DNA of 64,000 bases from an uncultured Roseobacter sp. (GCF_947492555.1 NZ_CANLNE010000003.1:558001-622000), one strand, 5' to 3'; shown: positions 54,181 to 63,905, numbered from the stretch's first letter. The notes: generated by a model from the sequence alone, not told the origin. Program-made: numbers and translations.

Positions 54181-55175
54181 GCAGGTTCGGCGCCACTATC
54201 CTGGACGCCGATGGCTTGGCGTTGACGCCTGCCGAGACCAGCTTTTTCCGGCAAGCCAATCCCTTTGGCTTTATCCTCTTTGCCCGCAACATCGACACCC
54301 CGGATCAGGTGCGCCGTCTGTGCGACCAGATGCGCGATGCGGTCGGGCGGGATGCCCCCATCACCATCGATCAGGAAGGCGGGCGTGTGCAGCGCCTGCG
54401 CGCGCCGCACTGGGCAGAATGGCAGCCGCCCTTGGATTTCGTGACTGCAGCCGGCGCACATGCCGAAAAGGCCATGTACCTGCGCTATCGCCTGATCGCG
54501 GCGGAACTGAAAGTGCTGGGGATCGACAGCAACTGCGCGCCCATGGTCGATCTGGCGGGCAGCGAGACGCATGATTTCCTGCGCAACCGGTGCTACGGGT
54601 CGGACCCGGCCACCGTGGCGCGCTTGGGCCGTGCCGTGGCTGATGGCCTATTGGCGGGCGGTGTTCTGCCGGTGATCAAACACATGCCCGGCCATGGCCG
54701 CACCACGCTGGACAGTCACCATGATCTGCCACATGTCAGCGCCGCACCTGAAGAACTGGCGCAGCATGATTTTGCCCCCTTTGCGGCGCTCAGGGATTTG
54801 CCGATGGGGATGACCGCGCATCTTGTCTATGAGACGCTGGATGACCGCCCCGCGACCCTGTCACCCAAGGTCATGAAAGTGATCCGGGAAGAGATCGGGT
54901 TTGACAACCTCATCATGACCGATGACATCAGCATGAAGGCGCTGAGCGGCAGTCTGGAAGAGATCACAACCGGTGCCCTCTCTGCCGGATGTGATGTGGT
55001 CCTGCACTGCAATGCACCGCTTGCCGATCGCGAACGGGTGACCGGGGCGGCGGGCGAGATGAGCGAGGCCGGGCAAGTCAGGGCGGAACGGGCCCTTGGC
55101 TACCGGAAAGCCCCTGACGATATTGACATTGACGCCACACGCGCGCAGCTTGAGACGCTGTTGAGCGGGGCGTAA
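54177..55175 (+). CDS. nagZ: Beta-N-acetylhexosaminidase (muropeptide recycling)
   Basis: A 332-residue GH3 enzyme that trims N-acetylglucosamine from muropeptides. Key blocks are ITIDQEGGRVQRLR, the catalytic His/Asp loop VIKHMPGHGRTTLDSHHDLP and the nucleophile Asp in LIMTDDISMKALSG. The GTG at 54177 overlaps the SPOR stop (GTGA); a longer frame from 53988 would be inside the SPOR gene. With the SPOR protein it forms a peptidoglycan pair. Confidence 0.94.
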   Translation: MSRFGATILDADGLALTPAETSFFRQANPFGFILFARNIDTPDQVRRLCDQMRDAVGRDAPITIDQEGGRVQRLRAPHWAEWQPPLDFVTAAGAHAEKAMYLRYRLIAAELKVLGIDSNCAPMVDLAGSETHDFLRNRCYGSDPATVARLGRAVADGLLAGGVLPVIKHMPGHGRTTLDSHHDLPHVSAAPEELAQHDFAPFAALRDLPMGMTAHLVYETLDDRPATLSPKVMKVIREEIGFDNLIMTDDISMKALSGSLEEITTGALSAGCDVVLHCNAPLADRERVTGAAGEMSEAGQVRAERALGYRKAPDDIDIDATRAQLETLLSGA

Positions 55176-55189
55176 AATCGTTATGGTGC

Positions 55190-55981
55190 ATGGCTGAAAT
55201 ACCCTTTGAGGAAGACAGGACATCGGTTGCGGATCGGCTCGCCGCCGAGGCGCTGATCGTCGATGTGGACGGCTTTGAGGGGCCACTCGATCTGTTGCTG
55301 ACGCTCAGCCGCACGCAGAAGGTCGATCTGCGCAAGATCTCCGTTCTGGCGCTGGCCCGGCAATACCTCGCCTTTGTGGAACGCGCCAAGGCGCTGCGGC
55401 TGGAACTGGCAGCAGATTACCTGGTGATGGCGGCCTGGCTTGCCTTTCTGAAATCGCGTCTGTTGCTGCCACCGGACCCCACTGAAGAGGGTCCGTCGGG
55501 TGAGGAATTGGCCGCGCATCTGGCCTTTCAACTCGAACGTCTGCAGGCGATGCGCGATGCCGCCGCGCGGCTGATGGGGCGTGACCGACTGGGGCGCGAT
55601 TTCTTCTGCCGGGGGCAGCCGCATGAGGTCACCCGCACCCGCAAGATCGAATATACCGCGACGCTGCTGGACCTGATGCAGGGCTATGCGCGTATCCGCA
55701 CGCGGGATGAATTCCGCCCCTTCGTGATGGATCGCGAGGCGGTGTTCACCATGGAACAGGCGCTGGAGCGGATGCGCGGGCTGATGGGATTTGCAGGCGA
55801 CTGGACGGATATCTCCAGCTACCTGCCCGAAGGCTGGGAGCTCGACCCGGTGCGCCGCCGGTCGGCCACGGCTTCGACCTTTGCGGCCTCGCTGGAGCTT
55901 GTTAAAGAGGGCCATCTGGAAATCCGCCAGTCAGAGACATTCGCGCCTATCCAGCTGCGCAAGAAGGACCGCCCATCGTGA
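55190..55981 (+). CDS. scpA: Segregation and condensation protein A
   Basis: A 263-residue ScpA, the kleisin subunit that bridges SMC heads in the chromosome condensation complex. The N-terminal signature is FEGPLDLLLTLSRTQKVDLRKISVLALARQYL in two blocks, and YLVMAAWLAFLKSRLLLP follows. The C-terminal winged helix is at the end. It overlaps scpB by 4 bp, as in most genomes. smc is not in the window. Confidence 0.94.
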   Translation: MAEIPFEEDRTSVADRLAAEALIVDVDGFEGPLDLLLTLSRTQKVDLRKISVLALARQYLAFVERAKALRLELAADYLVMAAWLAFLKSRLLLPPDPTEEGPSGEELAAHLAFQLERLQAMRDAAARLMGRDRLGRDFFCRGQPHEVTRTRKIEYTATLLDLMQGYARIRTRDEFRPFVMDREAVFTMEQALERMRGLMGFAGDWTDISSYLPEGWELDPVRRRSATASTFAASLELVKEGHLEIRQSETFAPIQLRKKDRPS

Positions 55982-56637
55982 GTGACGAAACACCGGCAGC
56001 ACCCGAAGAAAGCCTGTTCGAAGCGCCGCCCATGGGCGAACAGGAGCGGATGGTGGAGGCCATTCTCTTTGCCTCCGCCGAACCGGTATCGCTGAAGGAA
56101 CTGGGCGCACGCATGCCGCATGGGTCCGACCCGGCAGAGGCGCTGGTGCATCTGCGCAAGCGCTACGAGGGCAGGGGGGTGAACCTGTGCAAGATCGGGG
56201 ATGCCTGGGCGATGCGCACGGCACCCGATCTGGGCTTCCTGATGCAGCGCGAAACCGTCGAGACCCGCAAGCTCAGCCGCGCCGCCATCGAAACGCTGGC
56301 GATCATCGCCTATCACCAGCCCGTCACCCGCGCGGAGATCGAGGAAATTCGCGGGGTCTCCGTCAGCCGCGGCACCGTCGATCAACTGTTGGAGATGGAG
56401 TGGATACGCTTTGGACGTCGCAAGATGACGCCCGGACGGCCCGTGACTTTCGTGGTCACCGAAGGGTTTTTGGATCACTTCGGGCTGGAGAATGCCCGCG
56501 ATTTGCCGGGCCTCAAGGAGCTGCGCGCGGCGGGTCTGCTGGAAAATCGCCCCCCGCCGGGCCTTGGATTGCCCGGTCCCGAAGAAGATGCGGAAGAGGA
56601 AAGCGCCGAGGGGCAGAGCGAGCTTTTCGAGGACTGA
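55978..56637 (+). CDS. scpB: Segregation and condensation protein B
   Basis: A 219-residue ScpB with two winged-helix domains. The signatures are MVEAILFASAEPVSLKELG and the conserved block LSRAAIETLAIIAYHQPVTRAEIEEIRGVSV in two runs, followed by GRPVTFVVTEGFLDHFGLE. It binds ScpA in the SMC-ScpAB complex. It overlaps scpA by 4 bp. Confidence 0.94.
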   Translation: MSDETPAAPEESLFEAPPMGEQERMVEAILFASAEPVSLKELGARMPHGSDPAEALVHLRKRYEGRGVNLCKIGDAWAMRTAPDLGFLMQRETVETRKLSRAAIETLAIIAYHQPVTRAEIEEIRGVSVSRGTVDQLLEMEWIRFGRRKMTPGRPVTFVVTEGFLDHFGLENARDLPGLKELRAAGLLENRPPPGLGLPGPEEDAEEESAEGQSELFED

Positions 56638-56709
56638 CGCCTCTTGTCCTGAAAATTGCCGTAATTGGTGCTATAGTGACGGTGAGGCAATGCATCACAG
56701 GGCAGCACG

Positions 56710-56913
56710 ATGGACAGACTTATCAGCATGATCCTGCGCCAGATCACCCGGCGGTTGGTCAACAAGGGCATCAATGCGGGTATCAACAAGGCCGCCTCCC
56801 TGCGTCCGCGCAAGGATGATGGGGGCAACACCCCTGCGTCCCCGCAAAGCAAAGAGAGCGCCCAACGAACAAAACAAGCGATGAAGATGCTGCGCCGCAC
56901 CACGCGGATGTAA
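56710..56913 (+). CDS. Small basic protein of unknown function
   Basis: A 67-residue, strongly basic protein (MDRLISMILRQITRRLVNKG...). The first 30 residues could form an amphipathic helix and the rest is polar and rich in Lys, Arg and Ser. No family recognised with confidence. It lies 72 bp after scpB and 6 bp from the converging dcd stop. Codon use fits its neighbours. Similar small genes follow scpB in other Rhodobacterales, by recollection. Confidence 0.6.
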   Translation: MDRLISMILRQITRRLVNKGINAGINKAASLRPRKDDGGNTPASPQSKESAQRTKQAMKMLRRTTRM

Positions 56914-56919
56914 AGCGCC

Positions 56920-57996
56920 TCAGGTTGCGCGAAAATGCTTGCTGAGTTTCAGGCCCTGGCCTTGATAATTTGACGCGATGCCCGCGCCGTACAGCTGTGT
57001 CGGCACCTCTGCCATGCGCTCATAGACAAGGCGGCCCACGACCTGCCCGTGCTCCAGCACGAAAGGTGCCTCGTGACAGCGTACTTCGAGCACGCCGCGC
57101 GATCCGGAACCGCCCGATGCATCGTGGCCAAAGCCGGGATCGAAAAAGCCCGCGTAATGCACGCGGAACTCGCCTACCATTGCGAGAAACGGTGCCATTT
57201 CGGCGGCGTACTCGGGTGGAATAGTGACCGCCTCGCGGCTGACCAGAATGTAGAATGCACCGGGGTCGAGGATGATCTGCCCGTTGTCGCTGTGCACTTC
57301 CTCCCAGTAGTCGCGCGGCGGGTAGTGGTCGATCAGGTCGAGGTCGATCACACCAGTATGGGGCTTCGCGCGGTAACCCACCAGGGTCGTTTCCGTCAGG
57401 CGCAGATCGACGGAGAATCCAAGCCCGTCGTCGATTACCGCCGTGCCGTCGACGAGCGGTGTTTCGGCATGCAGCGCCCGCAGGGCATCATCATCCAGCA
57501 CCGCCTGCCCATCGCCAAATCGGATCTGGTTCAAGCGCATGCCCGGACGCACCAGAACGGAAAACGACCGCGGGCAGATCTCGGCATAGAGCGGGCCGTG
57601 GTACCCCGGCGCAATCCGGTCAAATTCTGTACCGCCATCGGTGATGGTGCGGGTCAGCAGATCCAGCCTACCGGTCGAGCTTTTGGCATTGGCCACCGCC
57701 TGAATATCTTCGGGCAGGGCCAGCGATTCCATCAGCGGCACGACGTAGACACAGCCCTTTTCCAATACCGCCCCGTCGCTGAGATCCACGCGGTGCATCT
57801 CAAACTCCTTCAGGCGGTCGGAAACCCGTTCGCCGTGGCCTGCAAGAAAGGAGGCGCGCACCCGGTAAGCCGTTGTGCCCAAACGCAGATCAAGGCTGGC
57901 GGGTTGAATCTGTGCGGCGTTGATCTCGCGTGTTGCGGCGATCTGGGTGTCGGCGATCATCTGAGTGATCATCTGGTTGGGCAGCACGCCGCTCAT
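56920..57996 (-). CDS. dcd: 2'-Deoxycytidine 5'-triphosphate deaminase (long form)
   Basis: A 358-residue dCTP deaminase, about twice the E. coli Dcd length. Two dUTPase-like halves are apparent: QIQPASLDLRLGTTAYRV with NAKSSTGRLDLLTRTITDGG in the first, and related blocks (YWEEVHSDNGQIILDPGAFYILVS, HYAGFFDPGFGHDASGGSGS) in the second. This long form is typical of alphaproteobacteria. It makes dUTP for thymidylate synthesis, so it fits with dgt and nrdJ in dNTP supply. It lies downstream of the tRNA-Pro gene. Confidence 0.92.
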   Translation of the reverse strand: MSGVLPNQMITQMIADTQIAATREINAAQIQPASLDLRLGTTAYRVRASFLAGHGERVSDRLKEFEMHRVDLSDGAVLEKGCVYVVPLMESLALPEDIQAVANAKSSTGRLDLLTRTITDGGTEFDRIAPGYHGPLYAEICPRSFSVLVRPGMRLNQIRFGDGQAVLDDDALRALHAETPLVDGTAVIDDGLGFSVDLRLTETTLVGYRAKPHTGVIDLDLIDHYPPRDYWEEVHSDNGQIILDPGAFYILVSREAVTIPPEYAAEMAPFLAMVGEFRVHYAGFFDPGFGHDASGGSGSRGVLEVRCHEAPFVLEHGQVVGRLVYERMAEVPTQLYGAGIASNYQGQGLKLSKHFRAT

Positions 57997-58063
57997 GCTC
58001 TGTCTCCTGAATGTGCAAAGGCCCGCGCGAGGGGCGCGCGGGCACTTGGCAAATGTCGGATAG

Positions 58064-58140
58064 TGGTCGGGCTAGCAGGACTCGAACCTGCGACCTTCCG
58101 TCCCCCAGACGGACGCGCTACCAGGCTGCGCCATAGCCCG
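58064..58140 (-). tRNA. tRNA-Pro(GGG)
   Basis: A 77-base cloverleaf on the minus strand with encoded CCA (58064-58066). The acceptor arms CGGGCTA and TAGCCCG pair fully. The anticodon arm is TCCGT-CTGGGGG-ACGGA, reading GGG; the T arm is GCAGG-TTCGAGT-CCTGC. It follows the MerR-type gene and precedes dcd. Confidence 0.97.
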
Positions 58141-58196
58141 ACATGAGGCGCTTCATACCCGATCTGGGGGCCGAGGCAAGAGCGAATTGGCATCTG

Positions 58197-59540
58197 TCAG
58201 TCTTTGCGGAGGTCTTTGCGCGCGCTTGCCATGCTGGCACGCAGCCGGATCAATTGCGCCAGAAGCGGCTTGGCGGCCTGCTGTTGATCCGGGGCCAGGG
58301 TCTTTGTCCGTGCGAGCGCCGAGAGCGCGGCGGGGTGCGCCGACATATCGGCCTCGTCGGGCAGAGGGCCAAGCTCGATGATCCGTGGTTTTGGCTCCGC
58401 TGGTTCTTCGGTATCCGCTGCGGCCTCGATGTGGATTTCGTCCGGTGTGCTCTCTTCAGCGTCGGAGCTGTCCGGTAGGTCATCGCTATTTTGGACCGAG
58501 TCTTCCGGGGTTTCGTCTGGCGGCGGCGCCAGAGGGCGGCGGATAAAGCTGGGCAGGCTGTCAGAGGCAGGCGTCTCTTCTGCGGCCACCTCTGCCGGGC
58601 TCTCCGCGTCCGGTTCCGGCGCGTCTTCTGCGCTTAAAGATGCTTCTTCGAGCGCCGCATCTTCAGGGGCACTTGCGTCGATGGGCGTCCCAGCCTCTTC
58701 GGCGTCCGGCGCGGGTGTTTCTTCTGCCGGGTCGGGCTCCTCAAACAGAGCCGGTTCCGGTTCGTCCGCAGGCACGTCGGCCGTCTCTTCTGTCGCCGGT
58801 TCTTCTTCCACCTCTGGAAGATCCAGCACCGCTTCTGAAACCGCGTCGAGCGGGTCTGGTTCGGGATCCGGGACTTCCGGGTCGGCCTCCAAAACCTCTG
58901 GTTTAGGTGCCTTTTCTGCTTCGGGTTCTGGTACCGCTTCGGGCTCAGGCTCCGGTGAAGGCTCTTGCGCAGGCTCTGCGTTCTGTGTTGCGTCTTCCGG
59001 TTCGGGCTCGGCTATCTCCTCAGCCTCAGCCTCAGCCTCAGCCTCAGCCTCAGCCTCGGGCGCGGCTGGCTCAGGCGCCTCGGCTGCGGGTTCCGGCAGG
59101 TCGATCGGCTCGGGCGAAGCCTCCTCAGCCATATCCACTGAGTCACCGACGTCTTCTGCTGTTTCAACCGGCTCAGGTGCCGCGGCCGCTTCGAGGGGCG
59201 GGTCTTCCGGTGCAGCTTGTGCAGGCTGATCGGAGCTGCCTTCGATCACCGCCATGGTCAGATCATCAAGAGCCTGCGACTGGTCCGCCACATGGCTCAT
59301 GCCCTGTTCACGCAGGATCTTCTGCACACCCTTGATGGTCAGCCCATCGTTGTGCAGCAGCTTCTTGATGCCCCCCAGCAGCAGCATATCGGCAGGTCGG
59401 TAATACCGTCGCCCGCCCGCGCGCTTGATCGGTTTCACCTGCGTGAACTTGCTCTCCCAGAACCGCAACACATGCGCCTGCACGCCCAGCCAGTCGGCAA
59501 CCTCCGAGATCGTGCGAAAAGCATCAGGTGATTTGGACAT
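58197..59540 (-). CDS. MerR-family regulator with long acidic low-complexity tail
   Basis: A 447-residue protein. Residues 1-80 are a MerR DNA-binding domain ([59 protein letters not shown]). The next 300 residues are rich in Glu, Pro and Ala, including six tandem hexanucleotides coding Ala-Glu pairs. The final 60 residues ([36 protein letters not shown]) are helical. Its conserved place after ihfA in Rhodobacterales suggests a regulator tied to fatty-acid or phospholipid genes, though its ligand is unknown. It lies 4 bp after ihfA. Confidence 0.85.
   Translation of the reverse strand: MSKSPDAFRTISEVADWLGVQAHVLRFWESKFTQVKPIKRAGGRRYYRPADMLLLGGIKKLLHNDGLTIKGVQKILREQGMSHVADQSQALDDLTMAVIEGSSDQPAQAAPEDPPLEAAAAPEPVETAEDVGDSVDMAEEASPEPIDLPEPAAEAPEPAAPEAEAEAEAEAEAEEIAEPEPEDATQNAEPAQEPSPEPEPEAVPEPEAEKAPKPEVLEADPEVPDPEPDPLDAVSEAVLDLPEVEEEPATEETADVPADEPEPALFEEPDPAEETPAPDAEEAGTPIDASAPEDAALEEASLSAEDAPEPDAESPAEVAAEETPASDSLPSFIRRPLAPPPDETPEDSVQNSDDLPDSSDAEESTPDEIHIEAAADTEEPAEPKPRIIELGPLPDEADMSAHPAALSALARTKTLAPDQQQAAKPLLAQLIRLRASMASARKDLRKD
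59021..59056. repeat. Six perfect tandem CAGCCT hexanucleotides in the MerR-type gene
   Basis: Six uninterrupted copies of CAGCCT coding for alternating Ala and Glu on the minus strand. The unit length is a multiple of three, so slippage would change the acidic tail without shifting the frame. Confidence 0.85.
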
Positions 59541-59544
59541 CAGA

Positions 59545-59847
59545 TCAGGACTTGTTCCCGTCGGCCACGCGATCCTTCATCAGATGTGAGGGGCGGAATG
59601 TCAGCACGCGGCGCGGGTTGATCGGCACCTCTTCGCCGGTCTTGGGATTGCGCCCGACACGCGCGGATTTGTCCCGCACCGAGAAGGTCCCAAAGGAGGA
59701 AATCTTGACCTGCTCGCCGCGCACCAGCGCGTCCGACAGATGCTCGAGTACGGATTCCACGAGTTGCGCGCTTTCGTTGCGCGACAATCCCACCTCGCGG
59801 AACACAGCTTCGCTCAGATCCATGCGTGTCAAAGTCTTTTCGGCCAT
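59545..59847 (-). CDS. ihfA: Integration host factor subunit alpha
   Basis: A 100-residue HU/IHF-family protein. The DNA-bending arm is [28 protein letters not shown], split by the conserved RxGRNPKTG stretch, and the C-terminus [16 protein letters not shown] is IhfA-like. The ATG at 59847 ([11 protein letters not shown]) has GGGGGA upstream and matches IhfA; the ten-codon extension is not used. With IhfB it bends DNA at specific sites. It lies between fabH and the MerR-type gene. Confidence 0.94.
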   Translation of the reverse strand: MAEKTLTRMDLSEAVFREVGLSRNESAQLVESVLEHLSDALVRGEQVKISSFGTFSVRDKSARVGRNPKTGEEVPINPRRVLTFRPSHLMKDRVADGNKS

Positions 59848-59945
59848 GTTGTCCCCCGTTGAGTTTTCAGCAACCATAGGGGACGGGGATTTTCAGAGTC
59901 AATATCAATGGCTTGCGTGATGCCGTTTGAGCGACAAATACCGCG

Positions 59946-60917
59946 CTACCAGCGCAGCACCACCGCCCCCCAGGCCAATCCGCCGCCAATGGCCTCGGTC
60001 ACGATCAGATCGCCATCCTTGATTTGCCCGCGCGCGCGCCCGACCGAGAGCGCGAGGGGAATCGATGCAGCCGAGGTATTGCCGTGATCCTGCACCGTCA
60101 CCACCACGTTTTCCATCGGCAGGCCCAGCTTTTTCGCGGTGCCCTGGATGATGCGGATGTTGGCCTGATGCGGCACGATCCAGTCCACATCCTCTGCCGT
60201 GACGCCTGCGCGCGCCATCGCCTTGTTCGCGGTGGCGGCCAGCTTTTCCACCGCGTGGCGGAAGACCTGATTGCCCTGCATGCGCAGATAGCCGGTGGTG
60301 CCGGTCGAGACGCCGCCGTCGACATAGAGCAGGTCCTTGTGCCGTCCGTCCGAGTTGAGATCGGTCGACAGGATGCCGCGATCCTCGGACGTGCCCGCAC
60401 TGTCCTGCGCTTCCAGCACCAGCGCGCCCGCGCCATCGCCAAAGAGCACGCAGGTGGACCGGTCCGTCCAATCCATGATGCGGCTGAAGGTCTCCGCCCC
60501 GATGACCAGCACCCGTTTGGCCTGGCCGGAGAGGATCAGCGCATTGGCGTTGCTGAGCGCATAGATGAACCCGGCGCAGACCGCCTGCACGTCAAAGGCA
60601 AAGCCGTTTTCCATGCCCAGCTCGGCCTGCACCATGGTGGCCGCGGAGGGAAAGGTCAGATCTGCGGTTGAGGTGGCCACGATAATGGCATCGACGTCCT
60701 TGGGCTCCAGCCCCGCATCGCGCAGGGCGGCACGCGCCGCCGCCGTCGCCATGGTCGAGGTCGTTTCCCCGTCGCCCGCAAAATGCCGCCGTTCAATGCC
60801 CGAGCGCGACTTGATCCATTCGTCATTGGTGTCGAGCGTCGCCTCGAACTCCTTGTTCGGCACAACACGTTCCGGCAGGTAATGGCCGACACCTTTGACA
60901 ACAGCTCGCAGGCTCAT
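59946..60917 (-). CDS. fabH: 3-Oxoacyl-[acyl-carrier-protein] synthase III
   Basis: A 323-residue KAS III that starts fatty-acid synthesis by joining acetyl-CoA to malonyl-ACP. The catalytic triad is visible: Cys in FDVQAVCAGFIYALS, His in WIVPHQANIRI, Asn in VQDHGNTSAASIPL. GGGLAWGAVVLRW is the normal C-terminus. It overlaps plsX by 4 bp. Confidence 0.97.
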   Translation of the reverse strand: MSLRAVVKGVGHYLPERVVPNKEFEATLDTNDEWIKSRSGIERRHFAGDGETTSTMATAAARAALRDAGLEPKDVDAIIVATSTADLTFPSAATMVQAELGMENGFAFDVQAVCAGFIYALSNANALILSGQAKRVLVIGAETFSRIMDWTDRSTCVLFGDGAGALVLEAQDSAGTSEDRGILSTDLNSDGRHKDLLYVDGGVSTGTTGYLRMQGNQVFRHAVEKLAATANKAMARAGVTAEDVDWIVPHQANIRIIQGTAKKLGLPMENVVVTVQDHGNTSAASIPLALSVGRARGQIKDGDLIVTEAIGGGLAWGAVVLRW

Positions 60918-61987
60918 GTTTCGCTTTCCTCCGCGGGCAGGGCGGCGACCCGTGCTGCCAGTTTATCCGTGAATTTGATATCGGCCAGTTGTGCGGCCAG
61001 CTTGATAGCGGCCGAGACGCCGGTGGCATCTGCCGACCCATGGGATTTCACCACGGTACCATTGAGCCCCAGGAACACGCCACCGTTGACGCGCCTGGGG
61101 TCGATCTTCTTTTTCAGGCGGCGCAGCGACGTATAGGCCAGCACGGAGGCCAGACGTGACAGCGGCGAGAACTTGAACGCCTCGCGCAGCCGGTCGCCGA
61201 TCAGGTTGGCGGTGCCTTCGCCGGTCTTGATGGCGACGTTCCCGGTGAACCCGTCCGTGACGATGACGTCGCAGATATCGCCGGAGATGTCGCCGCCTTC
61301 CACGAACCCCACGAATTCGAAGCCTGCGGTGTCGCGTTGATCGCGAATCAAATCATAGGCCTCTTTCAGCTCGGTGCGGCCTTTGTGTTCCTCGGTCCCG
61401 ACGTTCAGAAGACCCACGCGCGGGCGGGGCAGATCGAGCCCGTTGCGCGCATAGGACATGCCCATCAGCGCATAGCGGAGCAGATCATCGGCATCTGCTT
61501 TGACGTCGGCGCCCACATCCAGCATGACGTTGAAGCCTTGCGGATTGGACGAGGGGTAGAGCACGGCAATTGCGGGTCGGTTCACGCCCGGCAGTTTGCG
61601 CAGGCGGATCATCGAGAGCGCCATCAGCGCGCCGGTATTGCCACAGGACACCGCAACCGTCGCCGTGCCTTCGCGCACCGCCTCGATGGCGGACCACATG
61701 GAGGTTTCCTTGCCGTTGCGTACGATGTGGCTGGGCTTGTCATCCATGCTGACCACGCCGCTGGCATCGCGCACTTCGACACGGCCTTCGAGGGCACGTT
61801 TACGTGCGACAAGGCCGGAAAGCTCTGCTTCCGGCCCGTGCAGGATAAACTGGATGTCGGGGTTCTTGCGGGCGGAGGCATCACAGCCCGCAACAACAGC
61901 GGCGGGACCTTCGTCCCCGCCCATCGCATCTACGGATATGATGATGCGTCTGGCCTTCGCGGATGCCTGATCGGTCTGCGCCGTCAT
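60914..61987 (-). CDS. plsX: Phosphate acyltransferase
   Basis: A 357-residue PlsX that makes acyl-phosphate from acyl-ACP for phospholipid synthesis. Signatures are IIISVDAMGGDEGPAAVVAGC, AVSCGNTGALMALSMIRL, NVGTEEHKGRTELKEAY and DGFTGNVAIKTGEGTANL. It lies 49 bp after rpmF and overlaps fabH by 4 bp, the standard rpmF-plsX-fabH order. Confidence 0.97.
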   Translation of the reverse strand: MTAQTDQASAKARRIIISVDAMGGDEGPAAVVAGCDASARKNPDIQFILHGPEAELSGLVARKRALEGRVEVRDASGVVSMDDKPSHIVRNGKETSMWSAIEAVREGTATVAVSCGNTGALMALSMIRLRKLPGVNRPAIAVLYPSSNPQGFNVMLDVGADVKADADDLLRYALMGMSYARNGLDLPRPRVGLLNVGTEEHKGRTELKEAYDLIRDQRDTAGFEFVGFVEGGDISGDICDVIVTDGFTGNVAIKTGEGTANLIGDRLREAFKFSPLSRLASVLAYTSLRRLKKKIDPRRVNGGVFLGLNGTVVKSHGSADATGVSAAIKLAAQLADIKFTDKLAARVAALPAEESET

Positions 61988-62036
61988 AGTGCGACTGCCC
62001 CCAAAACCTTCTGCCCTTATTGTTTAAGGGAAAGGT

Positions 62037-62243
62037 TTAGGCCGCGTCGTCTTCCAGATCAATCTCTTCTGTGAGCGCAACCACTTCTTTGTCGTCATAG
62101 TGACCGCAGGCGGCACAGACGTGGTGCGGGCGCTTCAGCTCGCCGCAGTTGGTGCATTCGTTCGGGTTTGCCGCAACCAGGGAATCATGCGCGCGACGGT
62201 TGTTGCGGCGCGATTTGGAGACTTTGTTCTGTTGAACAGCCAT
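62037..62243 (-). CDS. rpmF: 50S ribosomal protein L32
   Basis: A 68-residue L32. The start [19 protein letters not shown] is the classic N-terminus, and the four zinc-binding Cys are in [18 protein letters not shown]. The acidic C-terminal tail ([10 protein letters not shown]) is common in alphaproteobacteria. It leads the rpmF-plsX-fabH operon; the 178-bp upstream gap probably holds the promoter. Confidence 0.98.
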   Translation of the reverse strand: MAVQQNKVSKSRRNNRRAHDSLVAANPNECTNCGELKRPHHVCAACGHYDDKEVVALTEEIDLEDDAA

Positions 62244-62421
62244 TGTCTTGGGCCTTTTGTCATTCGGGGCCGGGCGCGCAAACGGGCGCGGGGCCGGGTT
62301 TCAATTCAGTTCCCAGTCTTCGGGTGTGACGTGCGTTTAGGCCCAAGCCCGGCACTTGTCCAACCCTATTTGGGTGAGCGGCGCAAAATACTGCGATTGC
62401 GCGGTGGTGCAAGCGGTTTTT

Positions 62422-63219
62422 TTACCTGTTTTGCAAGGTCTGCGCCGTGGCTGGCAGATTGCCGTTGATATGCGCTTTGACGAACCCGGCAAAGAGTTTC
62501 GGGTCTTCGCCCGCCCAGCCATGCCCAAGACCCTCTGCCGTGGCGGAGACGCTGCCGGGAAAGCACTCTTTGAAGACGTCCAGACCGTCTACGATGAGCG
62601 CGTGTTCCCGCGACCCGGCCACGAAAGCCAGACGGGTTCCCGGTTGTGGGGGCGTTTTGGAGAGGTTGAAATCGACAACTTCATTGGTGGCGCGTCGAAA
62701 GGCGGCAGGACGGGTCCGGGCGGCTGCAGCCACAAACCCATCAACATCCGCATTTGCCCCCATCATGCGGGCGGTGCGCCGGGCCATGAAGGGGCGCGGC
62801 GCCAGCGGCGCCATGACGGTCGACATGAGCTTCATCATCCCTTTGTTCGGCATATCACCGGGGTGGATACCGCTGAACAGGGCCGAGGCGCAAAGCTGGG
62901 GATGCTGCATCACCATCTGCACCCCCACATAGGACCCCAGCGACAGGCCCACGAGATGCACCTCCGCGCCAGCCGCCAGCCGCTCGATCTCCTCGGCAGC
63001 CTGATCGGCGCTATCCTGCAGCGACACCCACGGGACATCGCGGCTTTGCCCATGGCCGGGCAAATCGATCAGCAGAATGCGGTAGTCCGGCAATGCGGCG
63101 GCCACGTCCCGCCACATCCATGAACTGATGCCAACGGCATGCAGAAAGGCAATGATCGGCGCATCCTGGGGACCTTGAAGGGATGTGTGCAGCACGGGCG
63201 CTTTCCTTTTGGGGATCAA
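62422..63219 (-). CDS. Alpha/beta hydrolase
   Basis: A 265-residue enzyme of the general alpha/beta hydrolase family. The oxyanion stretch is IIAFLHAVGISSWMWRDV, with LLIDLPGHGQSRDVPW after it, the nucleophile Ser in HLVGLSLGSYVGVQM, and a possible His in EGLGHGWAGEDPKLF. Substrate unknown. It sits between rpmF and the DUF177 gene, all leftward. Confidence 0.87.
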   Translation of the reverse strand: MIPKRKAPVLHTSLQGPQDAPIIAFLHAVGISSWMWRDVAAALPDYRILLIDLPGHGQSRDVPWVSLQDSADQAAEEIERLAAGAEVHLVGLSLGSYVGVQMVMQHPQLCASALFSGIHPGDMPNKGMMKLMSTVMAPLAPRPFMARRTARMMGANADVDGFVAAAARTRPAAFRRATNEVVDFNLSKTPPQPGTRLAFVAGSREHALIVDGLDVFKECFPGSVSATAEGLGHGWAGEDPKLFAGFVKAHINGNLPATAQTLQNR

Positions 63220-63260
63220 GGCGAAACCGGCGTGTGGGGTCTGCGCCGGTGCAGGGCGGG

Positions 63261-63818
63261 TCAGTCCTTGGACGTCTTGTCCAATTGCGCCTTGAGACCC
63301 GCCAGCCCGGCGAAGGGGCGGGCGTCTTCATCGCGCATCGGCGTCACACCCGGCTCAGCGTAGACGGTTTCGCCCAGTTCGGCGCCGTCACTGCGCGGAT
63401 AGAGCGGCAGCGCCAGAACCAGCGCCTCAATCATCACCTGCTCGGGGTCGATCCACTGGCCCAGCGGCTCCGTGGTGTCATCCTCGGGCATCTCGACCTC
63501 CGGGGCGTCGATTTCTTCGTATTGCGCCAGATACATCCGTTCCACCGGCACATCGATCCGTGTCGTGACAGGCTCCAGCGTGACGCTGCAGGGCTGCACG
63601 ACGGTTGCGCCAAGCGTGCCCTTCAGCCGCCAGTCGGCCCCGCCCTGGGCCGCGACCTCGCCGGAGAAGGACAGTTTGCGCAGGCCCAGCAGATCCAGTT
63701 CTGTGGCGATGGCCTTTAGTGCCGCGGCATCGGGGCGCAGAGAAAAGGAGGTGCTGCTGTTCTGATTGAGGTCCGCGACGCGCAATGCGCCGGCGCTCGG
63801 AGAGGATTGCTTGGCCAT
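63261..63818 (-). CDS. DUF177 family protein (YceD-like)
   Basis: About 185 residues. Family-like blocks are LGLRKLSFSGEVAAQGGADWRLKG and VVQPCSVTLEPVTTRIDVP with the conserved Cys, followed by an acidic segment (EIDAPEVEMPEDD) and IDPEQVMIEALVLALPLYPRS. YceD is often encoded beside rpmF and is linked to 23S rRNA accumulation in plants and bacteria. Here a hydrolase gene separates it from rpmF. The ATG at 63818 (MAKQSSPSAGALR) is preferred; its ribosome site is weak. Confidence 0.85.
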   Translation of the reverse strand: MAKQSSPSAGALRVADLNQNSSTSFSLRPDAAALKAIATELDLLGLRKLSFSGEVAAQGGADWRLKGTLGATVVQPCSVTLEPVTTRIDVPVERMYLAQYEEIDAPEVEMPEDDTTEPLGQWIDPEQVMIEALVLALPLYPRSDGAELGETVYAEPGVTPMRDEDARPFAGLAGLKAQLDKTSKD

Positions 63819-63905
63819 GAGATACTTTCGTTTCTTGAACCATGGGCGGTGCATGGTGTAAGCGAGATAAAAGCCGCGACGCACAAGGGCAAGAGGGCAG
63901 GTTAA

